Of a stretch of DNA of 64,000 nt, positions 30,250-42,149 are shown piece by piece. Positions within the stretch are counted from its first letter, which is position 1. Each line of letters opens with the position of its first letter. The notes under the pieces are model-generated. The model was not told the DNA's origin. It worked only from the letters and a program-made list of their open reading frames with translations, and ran no database searches. The translations under genes and the position numbers were made by a program. Origin of the DNA: Azorinus chamasolen (taxonomy: Eukaryota > Mollusca > Bivalvia > Cardiida > Solecurtidae); the NCBI GenBank assembly GCA_963576725.1, contig OY755240.1, forward strand, positions 36,668,629 through 36,732,628, in the 5' to 3' direction.

Positions 30250-31620
30250 GATTTTTTTGTACTTCCTCATTAATATTCATAAGCAATCATATATGAATAT
30301 TATTAAAATTATATATCATAATCAAGTTATATGTCTCTGCTTTACTTTGGTTTTTGTTTTGTCCTTCTATTGCCTCTAAAAGCAAAGTTATTACGAATTT
30401 TCTGAACCCATGATGTTTCGAAATTTACCTCGGGTTACCATGGAAACCGCTCAATAAAACATAGATGGGACAAAATTACTTTGGGGGCATGCTCAAAATG
30501 TGTTCTGATGACACCAACGAACAATTTAAAACCTGAATTCAATCATTTCTGTGCATTAATAAGCCCATCAGACTAAACAACAAACTCCCTTTTTCTAAAA
30601 AAACCCCCGCATTTTGTTACTTTCTCATTAATATTCATAAGAATGCATTTATGAATATTAATAAAATTATATATCATAATCAAGTTATATGTCTCTGCTT
30701 TACTTTGGTTTTTGTTTTGTCCTTCTATTGCCTCTAAAAGCAAAGTTATTACGAATTTTCTGAACCCATGATGTTTCGAAATTTACCTCGGGTTACCATG
30801 AAAACCGCTCAATAAAACATAGATGGGACAACATTACTTTGGGGGCATGCTCAAAATGTGTTCTGATGACACCAACAAACAATTTAAACCTGAATTCAAT
30901 CATTTCTGTGCATTAATAAGCCCATCAGACTAAACAACAAACTCCCTTTTTCTAAAAAAAACCACCGCATTTTGTTACTTTCTCATTAATATTCATAAGA
31001 ATGCATTTATGAATATTAATAAAATCATATATCATATTCAAGTTATATGTCTCTGCTTTACTTTGGTACTTGTTTTGTCCTTCTATTGCCTCTAAAAGCA
31101 AAGTTATTACTCATTTTCTGAACCAAGGATGTTTCGAAATTTACCTCGGGTTACCATGGAAACCGTTAAATAAAACATAGATGGGACAAAATTATTTGGG
31201 GAAATACTCAAAATGTATTCTAAGGACCCCAACAAACAACTTAAACCGAAATTCAATAATTTCTGTGCATTAATAAGCCTATCAGACTAAACAACAAACT
31301 CCTTTTTTCTAAAAAAATGCATTTTTTTTTACTTTTTACATCCTCATTAATATTCATAAGAATGCATTTATGAATATTAATTAAATCATATATCATATTC
31401 AAGCTATATGTCTCTGCTTTACTTTGGTACTTGTTTTGTCCTTCTATTGCTTCTAAAAGCAAAGTTATGACGCATTTTCTGAACCAAGGTAGTTTCGAAA
31501 ATTACCTCGGGTTACCATGGAAACCGTTAAATAAAACAGCGGGGACAAATTTATTTTTGGGGGCATGCTCAAAATGTGTTCTGAGGACCCCAACGAACAA
31601 TTTGGTACCCATGAAAAAAA
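30250..31620 (+). repeat. Tandem array of about 360-bp units, right arm (4 units)
   Basis: The marker 'ctcattaatattcataag' recurs near 30266, 30627, 30984 and 31345, spacing about 360 bp. The left arm has three such units, so the arms differ by one unit. A third array lies at 39625-40785. Confidence 0.85.
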
Positions 31621-34600
31621 GTCTAAGGGGGGATGCTACGGTAACCACTACTAGGACCCAGCCTAACTCTAGTCAGACGTTACCTGCTACAATCAACACC
31701 ACCAGGACTGTGCCCAAGTATACCGTATAGTACAGGATAAGACACCACGTTACCCAACGTCTAATTTAGATCCATACAGTTTACAAGGCAACAGATATAC
31801 GGTGTCCGCACCGTCTGAATAACGCTACCATCTCCGCATATATACTATCGTTAATATATAAACGAACGAGAGAAATACACAAACATTAATACCCGAAGTC
31901 TCTCGGGCAGCAAGTATATAAACACCCTAACGATTCCTCTGATCATTAAACACTTTACCTGATGAATGCCCATGTAATAAATAATTATTGTATGAAATAT
32001 TATCAGGTAAGGTTTTATATCAATACATTGCAACAACGTGTCCGGCAACTGAAAAAAGTATCAACGGACCTATCCAACCAACAACCAGATCAGACTCTGA
32101 TCAGATGACTCTTGTAGGAATCGTCAGACCTTGATCTGCTCTGTTTATAATACCGCTAAGAGACAGGCGTCTCTCTGACGAATATGGTTAGAACTAACTC
32201 GAGTGAATCCCGTCAACCTTTTCCTACGAAACGAAATTAGGAAAAGGGAGATAGGTAAACGAGTTATTTCACCCTAACGCACATACATAATGGAAAACAG
32301 AAACACACAAATGAAATAATGCATGTACTATACATGTTAACATGCTGTCTCACTTAGGTTTCAAGTAAAGCAACAATGACTTACAACACGGGTTTCTCTA
32401 CAAAATCCAACCAATGATAACGCAAGCAGTGTTGACCCAGATCAGCCGCCACGCTAGACATGTCACTGATCAGAATCTACACCGACTACACCACATTTCC
32501 ACCTACAGATTCACCTACTGTCAAATAAGACAGTACATACCAATAATACCACACATCACATGCATGCCTTAAGTCCTATATGCATAAGTTTTATATATGC
32601 ATATACTCCAGCGGTTTAGTGCGCTAATAAAATCACGCAACCGTCTCCATATGGTACCATCTACTCAGAACCAAACTCTTAACCTCTACCATATAAAACA
32701 CAAATTAAGATGTACCACAGATTTGAAGCTTACATCGGTATTTGTATCTCAAGTATGACTGCAGACCAGACAATACAGTCACCTAAATATGCGTTGAGTG
32801 ACTGCAGGTAAGCCAGGCAAGTACAGACCGCTATCTACTATTGTTACTAAAATATGCAGTACAGCAGCACACTGATCATGAGCCGGAAAACGCACAATCC
32901 GTTCAAACTCCTCTCTTCCATTGTACTCAATTATTGTGTCCCATAACGCCTTTATTTGAGTGTCGTTCTTATCACAATAACACAAAATGTGCTCTACAAT
33001 GTTAGTACACTGACGGCTGCATTCTTTACAGTTTCTTCTACCAAACTACTAAAGACTGGAATGCACTACCACCCACATCGCAGAAGCAAAGTCGCTTGAG
33101 ATATTTAAATCTCAGGTGACAAAGCAAACCTGACAAAAAAGCTATTCCAAAATATCAATGGGAAGGGCGGGTATTATTGCGTATAACTGGCAGAGTATTC
33201 GGCACGACGAAGGCGGCCAGTCACAGGAAGAAGAGATTCGCCCTATAGAATCGGCCTTTTTTAAACTGCAAATTGCCAGGTTATTGCCGTTTTATAATGA
33301 AACCGGGGTGAACGAACGTTTGTCAATGAACTAAAAAACACATGCAATTTTGAGAAAAATCATTGTTGGATTGATACTTGTTCATAAGTTACCGTTATAA
33401 GATTATATTTATTTGATAGAAAAATATATTGGAAATTATCATTTAAATTGTAAGAGTTACAGTCATATTGTACTCGTGGTACACGGATATCCGTTCTGCT
33501 AGTTGGAACCCTTGTTATTATATAGTACATATAGACCCCCATGAAGCGGTCCAGACCCCTGTGCTCCAAATAAAGATTTTTGTATCTTGTAACGGAGTGA
33601 CTTTTTATAACCGGTGACAGGGTAAAACGGTATACGGACGTTTCGCTACACATCGTTTCGCTACCCTGACCATTTCGCTACCCTGACCATTTCGCTACAG
33701 TCAATTCGCACCCTTGCGGGAAGTCATTTCGCTACCCTGTCACCCAATTAATTGTAATTATAATTCACATATATAATTGATTTGGACGATAACAGTTTAA
33801 CAGATGAAAAATTTGAAACACCGAGCGTAACAGCATAGGCAAACAGTTTGGATCCGAATGAAACGTAAATTAGTTAATTCGCATATAAGATCACGAAGTA
33901 AATGCATCTGTATTTATTTAGTGATAAAGTAAATACAGACTGAGTGGCATCGAGTCGATCTGGTCAAATATGCTGTCGTTCAAAATTAATCAACCAATCA
34001 GAGCGCAGCATCTTATTGTTGACGAAGGACGCCATTGAGGAAGAGGCGTGAAATTGCTCGCAAATTTAAGACGATTTCACCTGTATTGAAGTCTCGAATC
34101 GATAGATTTTTTTGTGTGAAAGTGTTTGGTAAGTATTACTTTCTTTCATGGGTCCTTGTTTATGGTGCAAAATATTTTAGTTGATGGTTTTTTTGGAGAC
34201 GGAAATGAACCTGTTATTTTCAGTGCGTCTGAACTGTTGACAAAATGGCGGCAATGGTCGAAAAAAATAGTTTAGCTTTCATATGGTTTGATAATAAAAG
34301 TAAGCTTATTGAAATATATGGTTGCTTATATTTAGTCCAGTGTTTCTGAAGACTATGAACTAATGCATGGTCCATATTTAATCGAAATTTGTGTAGAGAT
34401 TACGTGTAAACTTAGCTGTGAAAATGACGAATTTTAGCTATATTGCCATTTCACTGAGGATCGCTTTCCTAATACCGTGGAATCGGGAAACACTAAGGCT
34501 TACTTCTCGTATATTATTTTCATTCAACGTGAGTTGTGATGAAATGCAAATATGTTGAATTAATGCATGGTATATTTTTAAACGATTAATTGGACGATAC

Positions 34601-34751
34601 TCGTATAATCGTGGATTGAAAAAGAGCGATGTACAGTCAAATTTTAAAAGTGGTTTTGAAAAAAATACCATAGAATTTATACATTGTTTGTGACAAATGA
34701 GTAATTATTTTCAGTTAGCAAGTGTGGAAAAGGAACCTAAATAGTCTGTGT
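31621..34751. other. Right palindrome arm, non-coding part
   Basis: Mirror of 25396-27770 and, beyond the LTR-element empty site, of 15880-16640. Contains the hairpin 32090-32152 and the minisatellite 33625-33745. The small frames duplicate those of the left arm and show no domain. Confidence 0.6.
33625..33745 (+). repeat. CATTTCGCTACCC minisatellite, right arm
   Basis: Units of 'catttcgctaccctga'; about 17-bp spacing between the two central units. One unit more than in the left arm. Confidence 0.75.
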
Positions 34752-34812
34752 TCAGTAAACAGAGCAGACCCCCTGATCAAACAGTCTCTTTTTTGAACAA
34801 TCTGATCTGAAT
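34752..34812. repeat. Hairpin repeat copy, right arm
   Basis: Mirror of 15826-15885, starting 'agtaaacagagcagaccccc'. Confidence 0.55.
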
Positions 34813-35407
34813 AGCAAAGGTGTTATATTCTGTTAATTTGTGAATGCTGGAATGGTCCATTGTTTAACTGTAGATTATATTCATTATAATTATAAGACTT
34901 ATATTTGCTAGATTATTTTGCTTAAAAAACAGTGAATACTCTGATCAGAGGGTTGTTTTTTAGCTATTGTGTCATTTTTACCGCACACCGCCTGGGTCTA
35001 CAGTGTTTTAAATGTCAGTTTCCTTGATTCCTGCATTCAAAGATTTTAACAATACAAAGTAATAAATTAGATTGCATGAAAATAAATTGTTTAGACATTT
35101 TGAGACTATATTATTACATTATCAACCCAGCCTAAATACTGCTAATTTGCAGAATAGACCTAGGAAACGATCAAATGTGCCAGATGGTCAGTAAATCCCC
35201 TATGTTATCAGCAGGGGACAAGGGTCAGTGATCACACAACTGCCATCTATCACACACTTCCTTATTAACAAAGCAATTAATTATTACGCAACAGGAAAGC
35301 TTTCAAATGAGACAAATACCAAACAATGTGCCAATTATCTATAGTTCTGATTTGTTATTTTCCCAAAAATAGAAAAAAACTATTCTGACTAATTAGATCT
35401 GTAGTGT

Positions 35408-36029
35408 GCTCTTCCTCCTCAGATTCGCCTGCTGGTCGCTCTCGCTAGCCGACACTCATTCTGGGAACCAGCAAGCTTCACCTTACTGGCGACCTGACCA
35501 GCAAGGTAATGGGACTCCCCCTCAGTGATCCCCATTCCCCTTTCCTCTCGGCTCCCCCCGCCAAGTCCGTTCTGGCTTACACCCCACTCAGGGCATGTTG
35601 TGTGTTCATCCGTAGAGGGAGAATAGCTCTCACGTGAACCCACAGTCCACACTTCTATGTCTGTGGCGGGTCCCACTCCTCCCGGGTGCTGCCATCCGTG
35701 GCGTTCAACAGGGCGGATTCTGAGGGAGAGCTGCAAGAAACTTTGTCCATTATGGCTCCTAGGGATGACCCTATTTTTAAGGGAATCCGAAACTGTGGAC
35801 GCCTCTCACTCAGATTTAGACGGGGCTTAGTCCTCTTCGTCCTAAGATGATTCTGAACATCAATATTTTTCTATTGAGAAGGTGTGTGAAGATTGTTTTA
35901 GAATCCTCCCACCCTCTGTCTGCCCTAGACCCCTGAGTCCTATTCACAGGGGTCCTCTATCCTCTTCCGTGCTAGTGTCAGTCAAAAATGTGGACCTCCC
36001 TAACCTAATTATATCTAGGGAGTCTCTTT
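35408..36029 (+). repeat. Second inverted repeat, left arm
   Basis: Reverse-complement match to 37291-37918, from 'gctcttcctcctcagattcg' to 'gggagtctcttt'. Very few differences, one being an expanded G run in the right arm near 37763. The open frame here beginning MCEDCFRILPPSVCPRP is cut off at the end of the repeat and is the same as the start of the minus-strand frame in the right arm. Confidence 0.88.
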
Positions 36030-36054
36030 CAAGAGTTATTGAATTCATGTTTGA

Positions 36055-36400
36055 ATGTTATCATGTGATCATACAAGGAATGTAATGTGTTTCAGGTAAT
36101 ATTTCTATAAAGCATGCATATTTCAGTTATTTTGCATATAATTTTGCACCCAAAGGAATAAGCACTTTTCTCTGAGCATTTTATTTAGTATTATTTTGAG
36201 CATAATATCTTTTCTGTGATTTATTTTACGTAAAATACCAAAAACAAATTGTACCAAAACGGACGAGAGCAGAGGATCATTACTTTGTGTATATAATTGA
36301 TTTGTTCATGTCTTTTGAATATAAATGTCATATTTATGAATATTAATGAGATGTAAAAAATAAACGCACTTAAATCAGCTGTTCTTATCTGTTATTTACT
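36055..36400 (+). repeat. Diverged repeat, inverted copy at 39230-39515
   Basis: 'tattttacgtaaaatacca', 'gagagcagaggatcattact' and 'aatattaatgagatgtaaaa' recur in reverse complement at 39230-39515, with obvious divergence. It resembles the end of the 360-bp family. The two copies bracket the degenerate coding block 36430-38880. Confidence 0.65.
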
Positions 36401-36429
36401 TAAAATCTAAAAATTTAAAGTTATTTAGT

Positions 36430-38880
36430 AGAATCCCCTCTCTCTGGAGAGAGGAGGCTGTCGACCCAGAGGGACGCGATAGCCCTCCTCTACAATAGAG
36501 AGGGTCAAAGGGTCCTGAGTGATAGTGCGCAACATGATGAAGGCCCAGAACCCCTAGGGCGGGAAGGGAAGGAACCCTGAGATGCCAGTCCTGAGTTAGG
36601 GGGGAAAGAGAAGGGTCATAACCGGCTCTTGGCCGGCCCGCTGAGAGGCAGAATAGGGTCTGGTTGTCTTACTTTTCTTGGGAGGTCCCGTAAGAGGCTT
36701 ACATTCAACCTTAGGATTTTTAAAAACAAAACACAGACCCGAAGCGGTAGGGTTCCTGGTAGAAGCCCTGTCAGCTTTCTCCTTAACGTTGCCACAGAAA
36801 AGTAGTTCGGAGGCAAGGAGATACGCCCGCAGCTCATCCTTCGACTTGTCCTGCAGACTAGAGGAAGGTGTCACGGCGACCGCGGAGCATATTCGCTGTC
36901 GATGTGAGCCATTGACCCAAGGCCAGTTGGGTCGAACGGCCCAGATGGTATGAACGGCACTTAGTAACTTCGGATTAAAGCTCCACAGAGAAGGCCGCAG
37001 ATAGGAGGTCAATGTTTGAAGCGAACCCATCTGTTGGATGCAACTCCCGATGCTAAAGAAGTAAATGAGAGAGAGAGAGAGAGAAATCGGGAGAGGAAGG
37101 CCTAATGCCCGCCCTTGGGCTGTTAGAATCAAGCGAGGGGATCTGATAAAACATTCCAGGTCGATTTTCAATTGAAGCCAGGGAGTCCTTGCCCGTAAGA
37201 GTTTAGCGGACATGATCCACCCAGTTGCCGGGCTGGCACAAAAATCTTCGTCCAGGTCAGGCAAACGGGAAAGAAGTCCCCTGGAAGTAGAAAGAGACTC
37301 CCTAGATATAATTAGGTTAGGGAGGTCCACATTTTTGACTGACACTAGCACGGAAGAGGATAGAGGACCCCTGTGAATAGGATTCAGGGGTCTAGGGCAG
37401 ACAGAGGGTGGGAGGATTCTAAAACAATCTTCACACACCTTCTCAATAGAAAAATATTGATGTTCAGAATCATCTTAGGACGAAGAGGACTAAGCCCCGT
37501 CTAAATCTGAGTGAGAGGCGTCCACAGTTTCGGATTCCCTTAAAAAATAGGGTCATCCCTAGGAGCCATAATGGACAAAGTTTATTGCAGCTCTCCCTCA
37601 GAATCCGCCCTGTTGAACGCCACGGATGGCAGCACCCGGGAGGAGTGGGACCCGCCACAGACATAGAAGTGTGGACTGTGGGTTCACGTGAGAGCTATTC
37701 TCCCTCTACGGATGAACACACAACATGCCCTGAGTGGGATGTAAGCCAGAACGGACTTGGCGGGGGGGGGGGAGCCGAGAGGAAAGGGGAATGGGGATCA
37801 CTGAGGGGGAGTCCCATTACCTTGCTGGTCAGGTCGCCAGTAAGGTGAAGCTTGCTGGTTCCCAGAATGAGTGTCGGCTAGCGAGAGCGACCAGCAGGCG
37901 AATCTGAGGAGGAAGAGCGATGTCTTCGCATAGAAGAGTAATGGTAAGACCTCGATCTGCGCCTGCAATGAGAGCGGTGCGAGTGCCGGTTCCCATTAGA
38001 AGAATAAGAAGGTTTTTACGCCTCCTACGGGGTGGGGTGGGATGGGGCTGGGGAGTACGAAGTGTACTCAGAAGATGAAGAGTAATTGCAGGGTATAGAC
38101 GATCAAGAACGTCTAGACTTAGCCAGAGCAGCTTCCTGTTGACTTTCACCACTGTAATGCGGTGTAGAGACAGAATGCCCAGTAGAAAAGATTGGACTGG
38201 TAGATTTACCGGTCCACTTTGGTATCCCGGTCCAAAGGACCGGACCGGGACACCGGAGGCCCGTTGGAGAGCAAACTTAGGACACTGGGCCAAAGAATAC
38301 ACAGAGACATCTTTGGGCCGGGTCTCGGTAGACCGGTCTGCCGGTGACGTCATGAAACGGAAGCACTAACACCAGGACACCGGGGACAGGTGACGGATAA
38401 CTGGGCCTAGATTCAGCGGGACCAGGCAAAACTCTCCATACAACAAGCGGACCGGGAGACCTGGCAACAATAGTACCTGGGACCAGAACAAAGGGCACCA
38501 TTCAAGTGGTAAACGGGGAACTCGCACCCGGGCCAGCAGTTGGGTGCCGAGCTGCAACTAACAACTGGGGAATCGACTGCACCACAGGGGCTGTTGACGA
38601 AAGAGATTTTAAAGAAAAAGCAGGCTTCTTCTGAGCTTTAGAAGACAGTGATTTGTCTGTTGCTAGGGAGTCGCTTACCAAAGAGAAGAATACTTCTCCC
38701 GTCGTGCAGCAATCTCCCACGTCTCCCATGTCCAGAGGGATGAAACTGGACAGGGAGTTGAAGCGGAGCATCCGCAGCAGGCCAGACACACTTAATGAGT
38801 TGTCCAGCCTGCCGCGAAATGCCCGCAAGAAGCCTTGCGTTGCTCTGGCATGCTGTGGTAAATAATCAAGCAAATGCATA
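36430..38880 (-). pseudogene. Degenerate coding block of an unidentified element
   Basis: GC-richer than its surroundings, with several minus-strand open stretches: 38879-38502, 38353-37829 and 37438-36596 (280 codons). One minus frame around 37916-38150 is rich in Arg and Ser (alternating RS/RR, with a block like SQQEAALAKSRR), as in splicing-factor-like or retroelement gag proteins. Frames shift repeatedly and stops intervene. I recognise no RT, integrase or recombinase. A gag-like ORF of a DIRS-type element is one possibility but unsupported. Confidence 0.4.
37291..37918 (-). repeat. Second inverted repeat, right arm
   Basis: Mirror of 35408-36029. Its homology continues on both sides into the degenerate block, so this looks like the parent copy and the left arm like an inverted partial duplicate. 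Confidence 0.88.
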
Positions 38881-39624
38881 AGACATCGCGAGTAAGTTCG
38901 AAGTCACGCAATGCTAATATGGGTAAACATAAGCTGATGATTGCAGCCGAGATGCTATATATTTTCCATTGTATTGCAAAACATTCATAAAAGTAATATT
39001 CCTCATAAAACATGGCATGAGGCTCAATTCCTCCGCTGTATTTTCTTACAAGAAAGGTGTTGTTCACATACATGTATATTGCAATATAATAGAAAAACTT
39101 ACTTTCCTACAACAGTTTACATTCTCATTAATATCCATGATTTTGAAAATAATATTCATTATCTACATATTTATATACATGAACATCAATATCTCTGTTT
39201 CAGTCAGTATCAAGCTCTGTACTGGTTAACTAAAATAATCTCAGATAAAAAGAACAGCTCATTCAAGTGTGTTTAATTTTACATCTCATTCATATTCATA
39301 AATATGCATTAATATTCATGAACCCAAAGTAATGACCCTCTGCTCTTGTCAATCTGTGTTCAATATCTGGTATTTTACGTAAAATAAACAATAGAAAAGA
39401 TAGTACACTCGAAACAATGCTACATATAGTGCTTATGTTAAATTGCTTATTCATATACGCACGTTATATGCAAATTAGCTTAAATATACATGTTTTTAGA
39501 AATATTACATGAACCAAAGATGTTTTTTTCTTTGTATGATGATATTAAAACATTTAAACCTGCATTCAGTATATTATTAAGTCTCTCAAATTAAAAACAA
39601 ACTCGTTTTATTAAAACTCATCTT
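38881..39624. other. AT-rich DNA with diverged repeat
   Basis: Holds the inverted copy of 36055-36400 at 39230-39515. The two overlapping plus-strand frames near 38941-39276 lack recognisable motifs. Nothing else supported. Confidence 0.45.
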
Positions 39625-40785
39625 TTACTTCCTCATTAATATTCATAAGAATGCATAATGAGTATTAATAGAATTACATATCGTAATCAAGCTATATGTC
39701 TGCTTTACTTTGGTTCTTGTTTTGTCCGTCTATTGCCTCTAAAAGTGCCTTCCTCAAGGTGGGGATCTTGGCAGCCTTCCAGTAGCTTTCCACATGATTT
39801 TATCCTGCTTTTAATCTGTTTCCTTTTAACCACGGACCCTCCGTCACACATTTGTACATATCACACAAATTTGGTGCGAGTATGCCAGCAGATTGCGGCC
39901 CTGCACGACATAGCGAAGAAGAAGAAGAAGAAAAGCAAAGTTATGACGCATTTTCTTAATCAAGATAGTTTCGAAATTTACCTCGGGTTACCATGGAAAC
40001 CGTTTAATAAAACATAACTGGGTCACAATTATTTTGGGGGAATGCTCAAAAAGTGTTCTGAGGACCCCAACGAACAATTTAAACCTGAATTCAATAATGT
40101 ATGTGCATTATTAGGCCTCTAAGACTAAACAACAAGCTCCTTTTTCTAAAACAGCGGATTTTTTTACTTCCTCATTAATATTCATAAGAATGCATTTATG
40201 AATATTAATAAAATCATATATCATATTCAAGCTATATGTCTCTGCTTTACTTTGGTACTTGTTTTGTCCTTCTATTGCCTCTAAAAGCAAAGTTATTACG
40301 CATTTTCTGAACCAATGATGTTTCGAAATTTACCTCGGGTTACCATGGAAACCGTTTAATAAAACATAGATGGGACAAAATTATTTGGGGAAATACTCAA
40401 AATATATTCTGAGGACCCCAACGAACAATTTAAACCTAAATTCAATAATTTCTGTGCATTAATAAGCCTCTCAGACTAAACAACAAACTCCTTTTTCCTA
40501 AAAAAACCCGCATTTTTTACTTCCTCATTGATATTCATAAGAATGCATTTATGAATATCAATTCAAGCTATATGTCTCTGCTTTACTTTGGTACTTGTTT
40601 TGTCCTTCTATTGCTTCTAAAAGCAAAGTTATGACGCATTTTCTGAACCAAGGTAGTTTCGAAAATTACCTCGGGTTACCATGGAAACCGTTAAATAAAA
40701 CAGCGGGGACAAACTTATTTTTGGGGGCATGCTCAAAATGTGTTCTGAGGACCCCAACGAACAATTTGGTACCCATGAAAAATAG
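39625..40785 (+). repeat. Tandem array of about 360-bp units, third locus
   Basis: Three units in the same orientation as the right palindrome arm. The first is interrupted by about 200 bp of foreign sequence with a (GAA)n run (39748-39935). The last unit is nearly identical to the arm's outer unit up to 'ggtacccatgaaaaa' and the following 'gctacggt' block. Confidence 0.8.
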
Positions 40786-40844
40786 TCATGGGGGGGATGC
40801 TACGGTTACCACTACTAGGACCCAGCCTAAGTGCAACGGTATAA

Positions 40845-41205
40845 TTGTTTGGGTGGAATAACTCGTTGACCTATCCCCCTTTTCTTAATTTCGTTTCGTA
40901 GGAAAAGGTTGACTGGGTTTCACTCGGGCTAGTTTTAGATATGTGTTGTTTTGACCTTGTTCATCGGAGAAGTGCCTCTGAATGGCATCATAAACAGAGC
41001 AGATCAAGATCTAACGATTCCTGCAAGAATCATCTGATCAGAGTCTGATCTGGTTGTTGTTAGAATTATATAGATATGTATGTACTATTGCCAGTTACCA
41101 GTTATGGTGTTACATTATATTTATACGGAAACTTTACTTGATAATGTTAGATACATGAATATCCATAATGTAAAGGTATTAAACGGTCAGGAGAATCGTT
41201 CAAGT
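40845..41205 (+). repeat. Diverged, rearranged copy of the palindrome-arm segment 27115-27500
   Basis: 'ggtggaataactcgttgacc', 'tttcgtttcgtaggaaaagg' and the hairpin at 40989-41052 align in direct orientation with 27115-27500. The junction with the 360-bp array differs from either arm, so this is a rearranged relative. Confidence 0.65.
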
Positions 41206-41260
41206 GTTTGGTACCGTTGCTTGTAAAGCACCTATTGTAAAACTGGAGTTGAGTTGCCAT

Positions 41261-41650
41261 GCTTCTAGAGCTTGTTCATCTATTGACGATTTTAACAGTC
41301 GAAATCTCATTTTAACTGAAAAACTGCTTAAGCAAGGATATAGATACCATAAACTAAGAAAAACTTTCTCTAAATTTTACTATCGAAATCGCTCGCTTAT
41401 TGGCAAGTACCAATGTAATCTCAAGGCGCTTCTGCGACACGGTATTTCACATCCGGAATTTTATGGTGATGTGATTTACAATCTTCGTAAAATTATTGGA
41501 CTTACCCATTTTCTCACTTTGTTCATTAAATATGTTAAAAAATTCATTAAAAAGGGATATGATCCTGTAGTACTACAACATACTGCATGTTTGGTTGTCA
41601 ACCCTTTTACACAGTTGGAAATCACGCTGGCCTCTTTGCATGTACGATGA
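41261..41650 (+). pseudogene. Fragment of a bivalve retroelement polymerase protein
   Basis: The open frame includes SSIDDFNSRNLILTEKLLKQ, YRYHKLRKTFSKFY, LLRHGISHPEFYGDVIYNLR and TACLVVNPFT. I associate this run with C-terminal regions of reverse-transcriptase-like proteins that are abundant in bivalve genomes; that is memory, not a search. Catalytic motifs are not included. The frame's first 19 codons lie in the flank and LTR and are not part of the protein. Confidence 0.5.
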
Positions 41651-42149
41651 CAAGAAAGGTTTAGTACTCTATGAAGGCGACCTCTTAAATCCAGAAACGG
41701 AAGGAGAACGTCGGATATCTGTACTATTTCGTTTTTGTCGTACCCTTTATTACTTTTCTACAGTTACTCTGTTTGCAACTCAATCATTGAGTACACTAGC
41801 GATAGGTGGATACAGTTTGTTCACTTAAGTGTTTTCGTTATACATGCACTTTACCACTGTATTTACCATCGCGGTTGTTGCAGATTAGTCGGAGAGGGGC
41901 TACGTTTATTTACACTGTCTTTTAGGGTGGGGATGAAATAAGTGTGGGGTTGGGCGCCCATAAACCAGTGACTTTTGTCACTGACCGTTCCAAGGCGGTA
42001 CTTCCATCTTCCCCCTATTATATGTTTGTTTTGTCTTTGAGCGTCTCTTGGTGTTTTTATAGTTATGTACATTTGCTGTTTCCTTGTGTTGCTGTTCGGG
42101 CGGCTGTTTGTTTTGTATGTGGTGTTTCCTGCATGACTCATTAATGTAC
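41261..42149 (+). mobile_element. Retroelement 3' fragment inserted in the 5' LTR
   Basis: Interrupts LTR homology between 'gagttgccat' and 'cttgaacagatctg'. Begins in coding sequence and ends with a non-coding tail ('gttccaaggcggtacttcca' to 'cctgcatgactcatt') that recurs at 56385-56548, as expected of a 5'-truncated retroelement. No clear target duplication. Confidence 0.7.

Larger units (their letters stand above)
29191..35400 (-). repeat. Right arm of giant inverted repeat
   Basis: Reverse complement of the left arm without the LINE and the LTR element. It preserves both pre-insertion sites: caac at 33991-33994 for the LTR element and cactt at 35255-35259 for the LINE. It is longer than the reduced left arm mainly because of extra tandem units at the axis and one extra 360-bp unit. 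Ends abruptly at 35400, 7 bp before the next inverted repeat. Confidence 0.9.

Noticed and set aside
36596..37438. 280-codon frame considered as a host gene
   Set aside because: Part of it is duplicated in inverted orientation at 35882, neighbouring frames are broken, and it has no recognisable domain; a degenerate element fits better.
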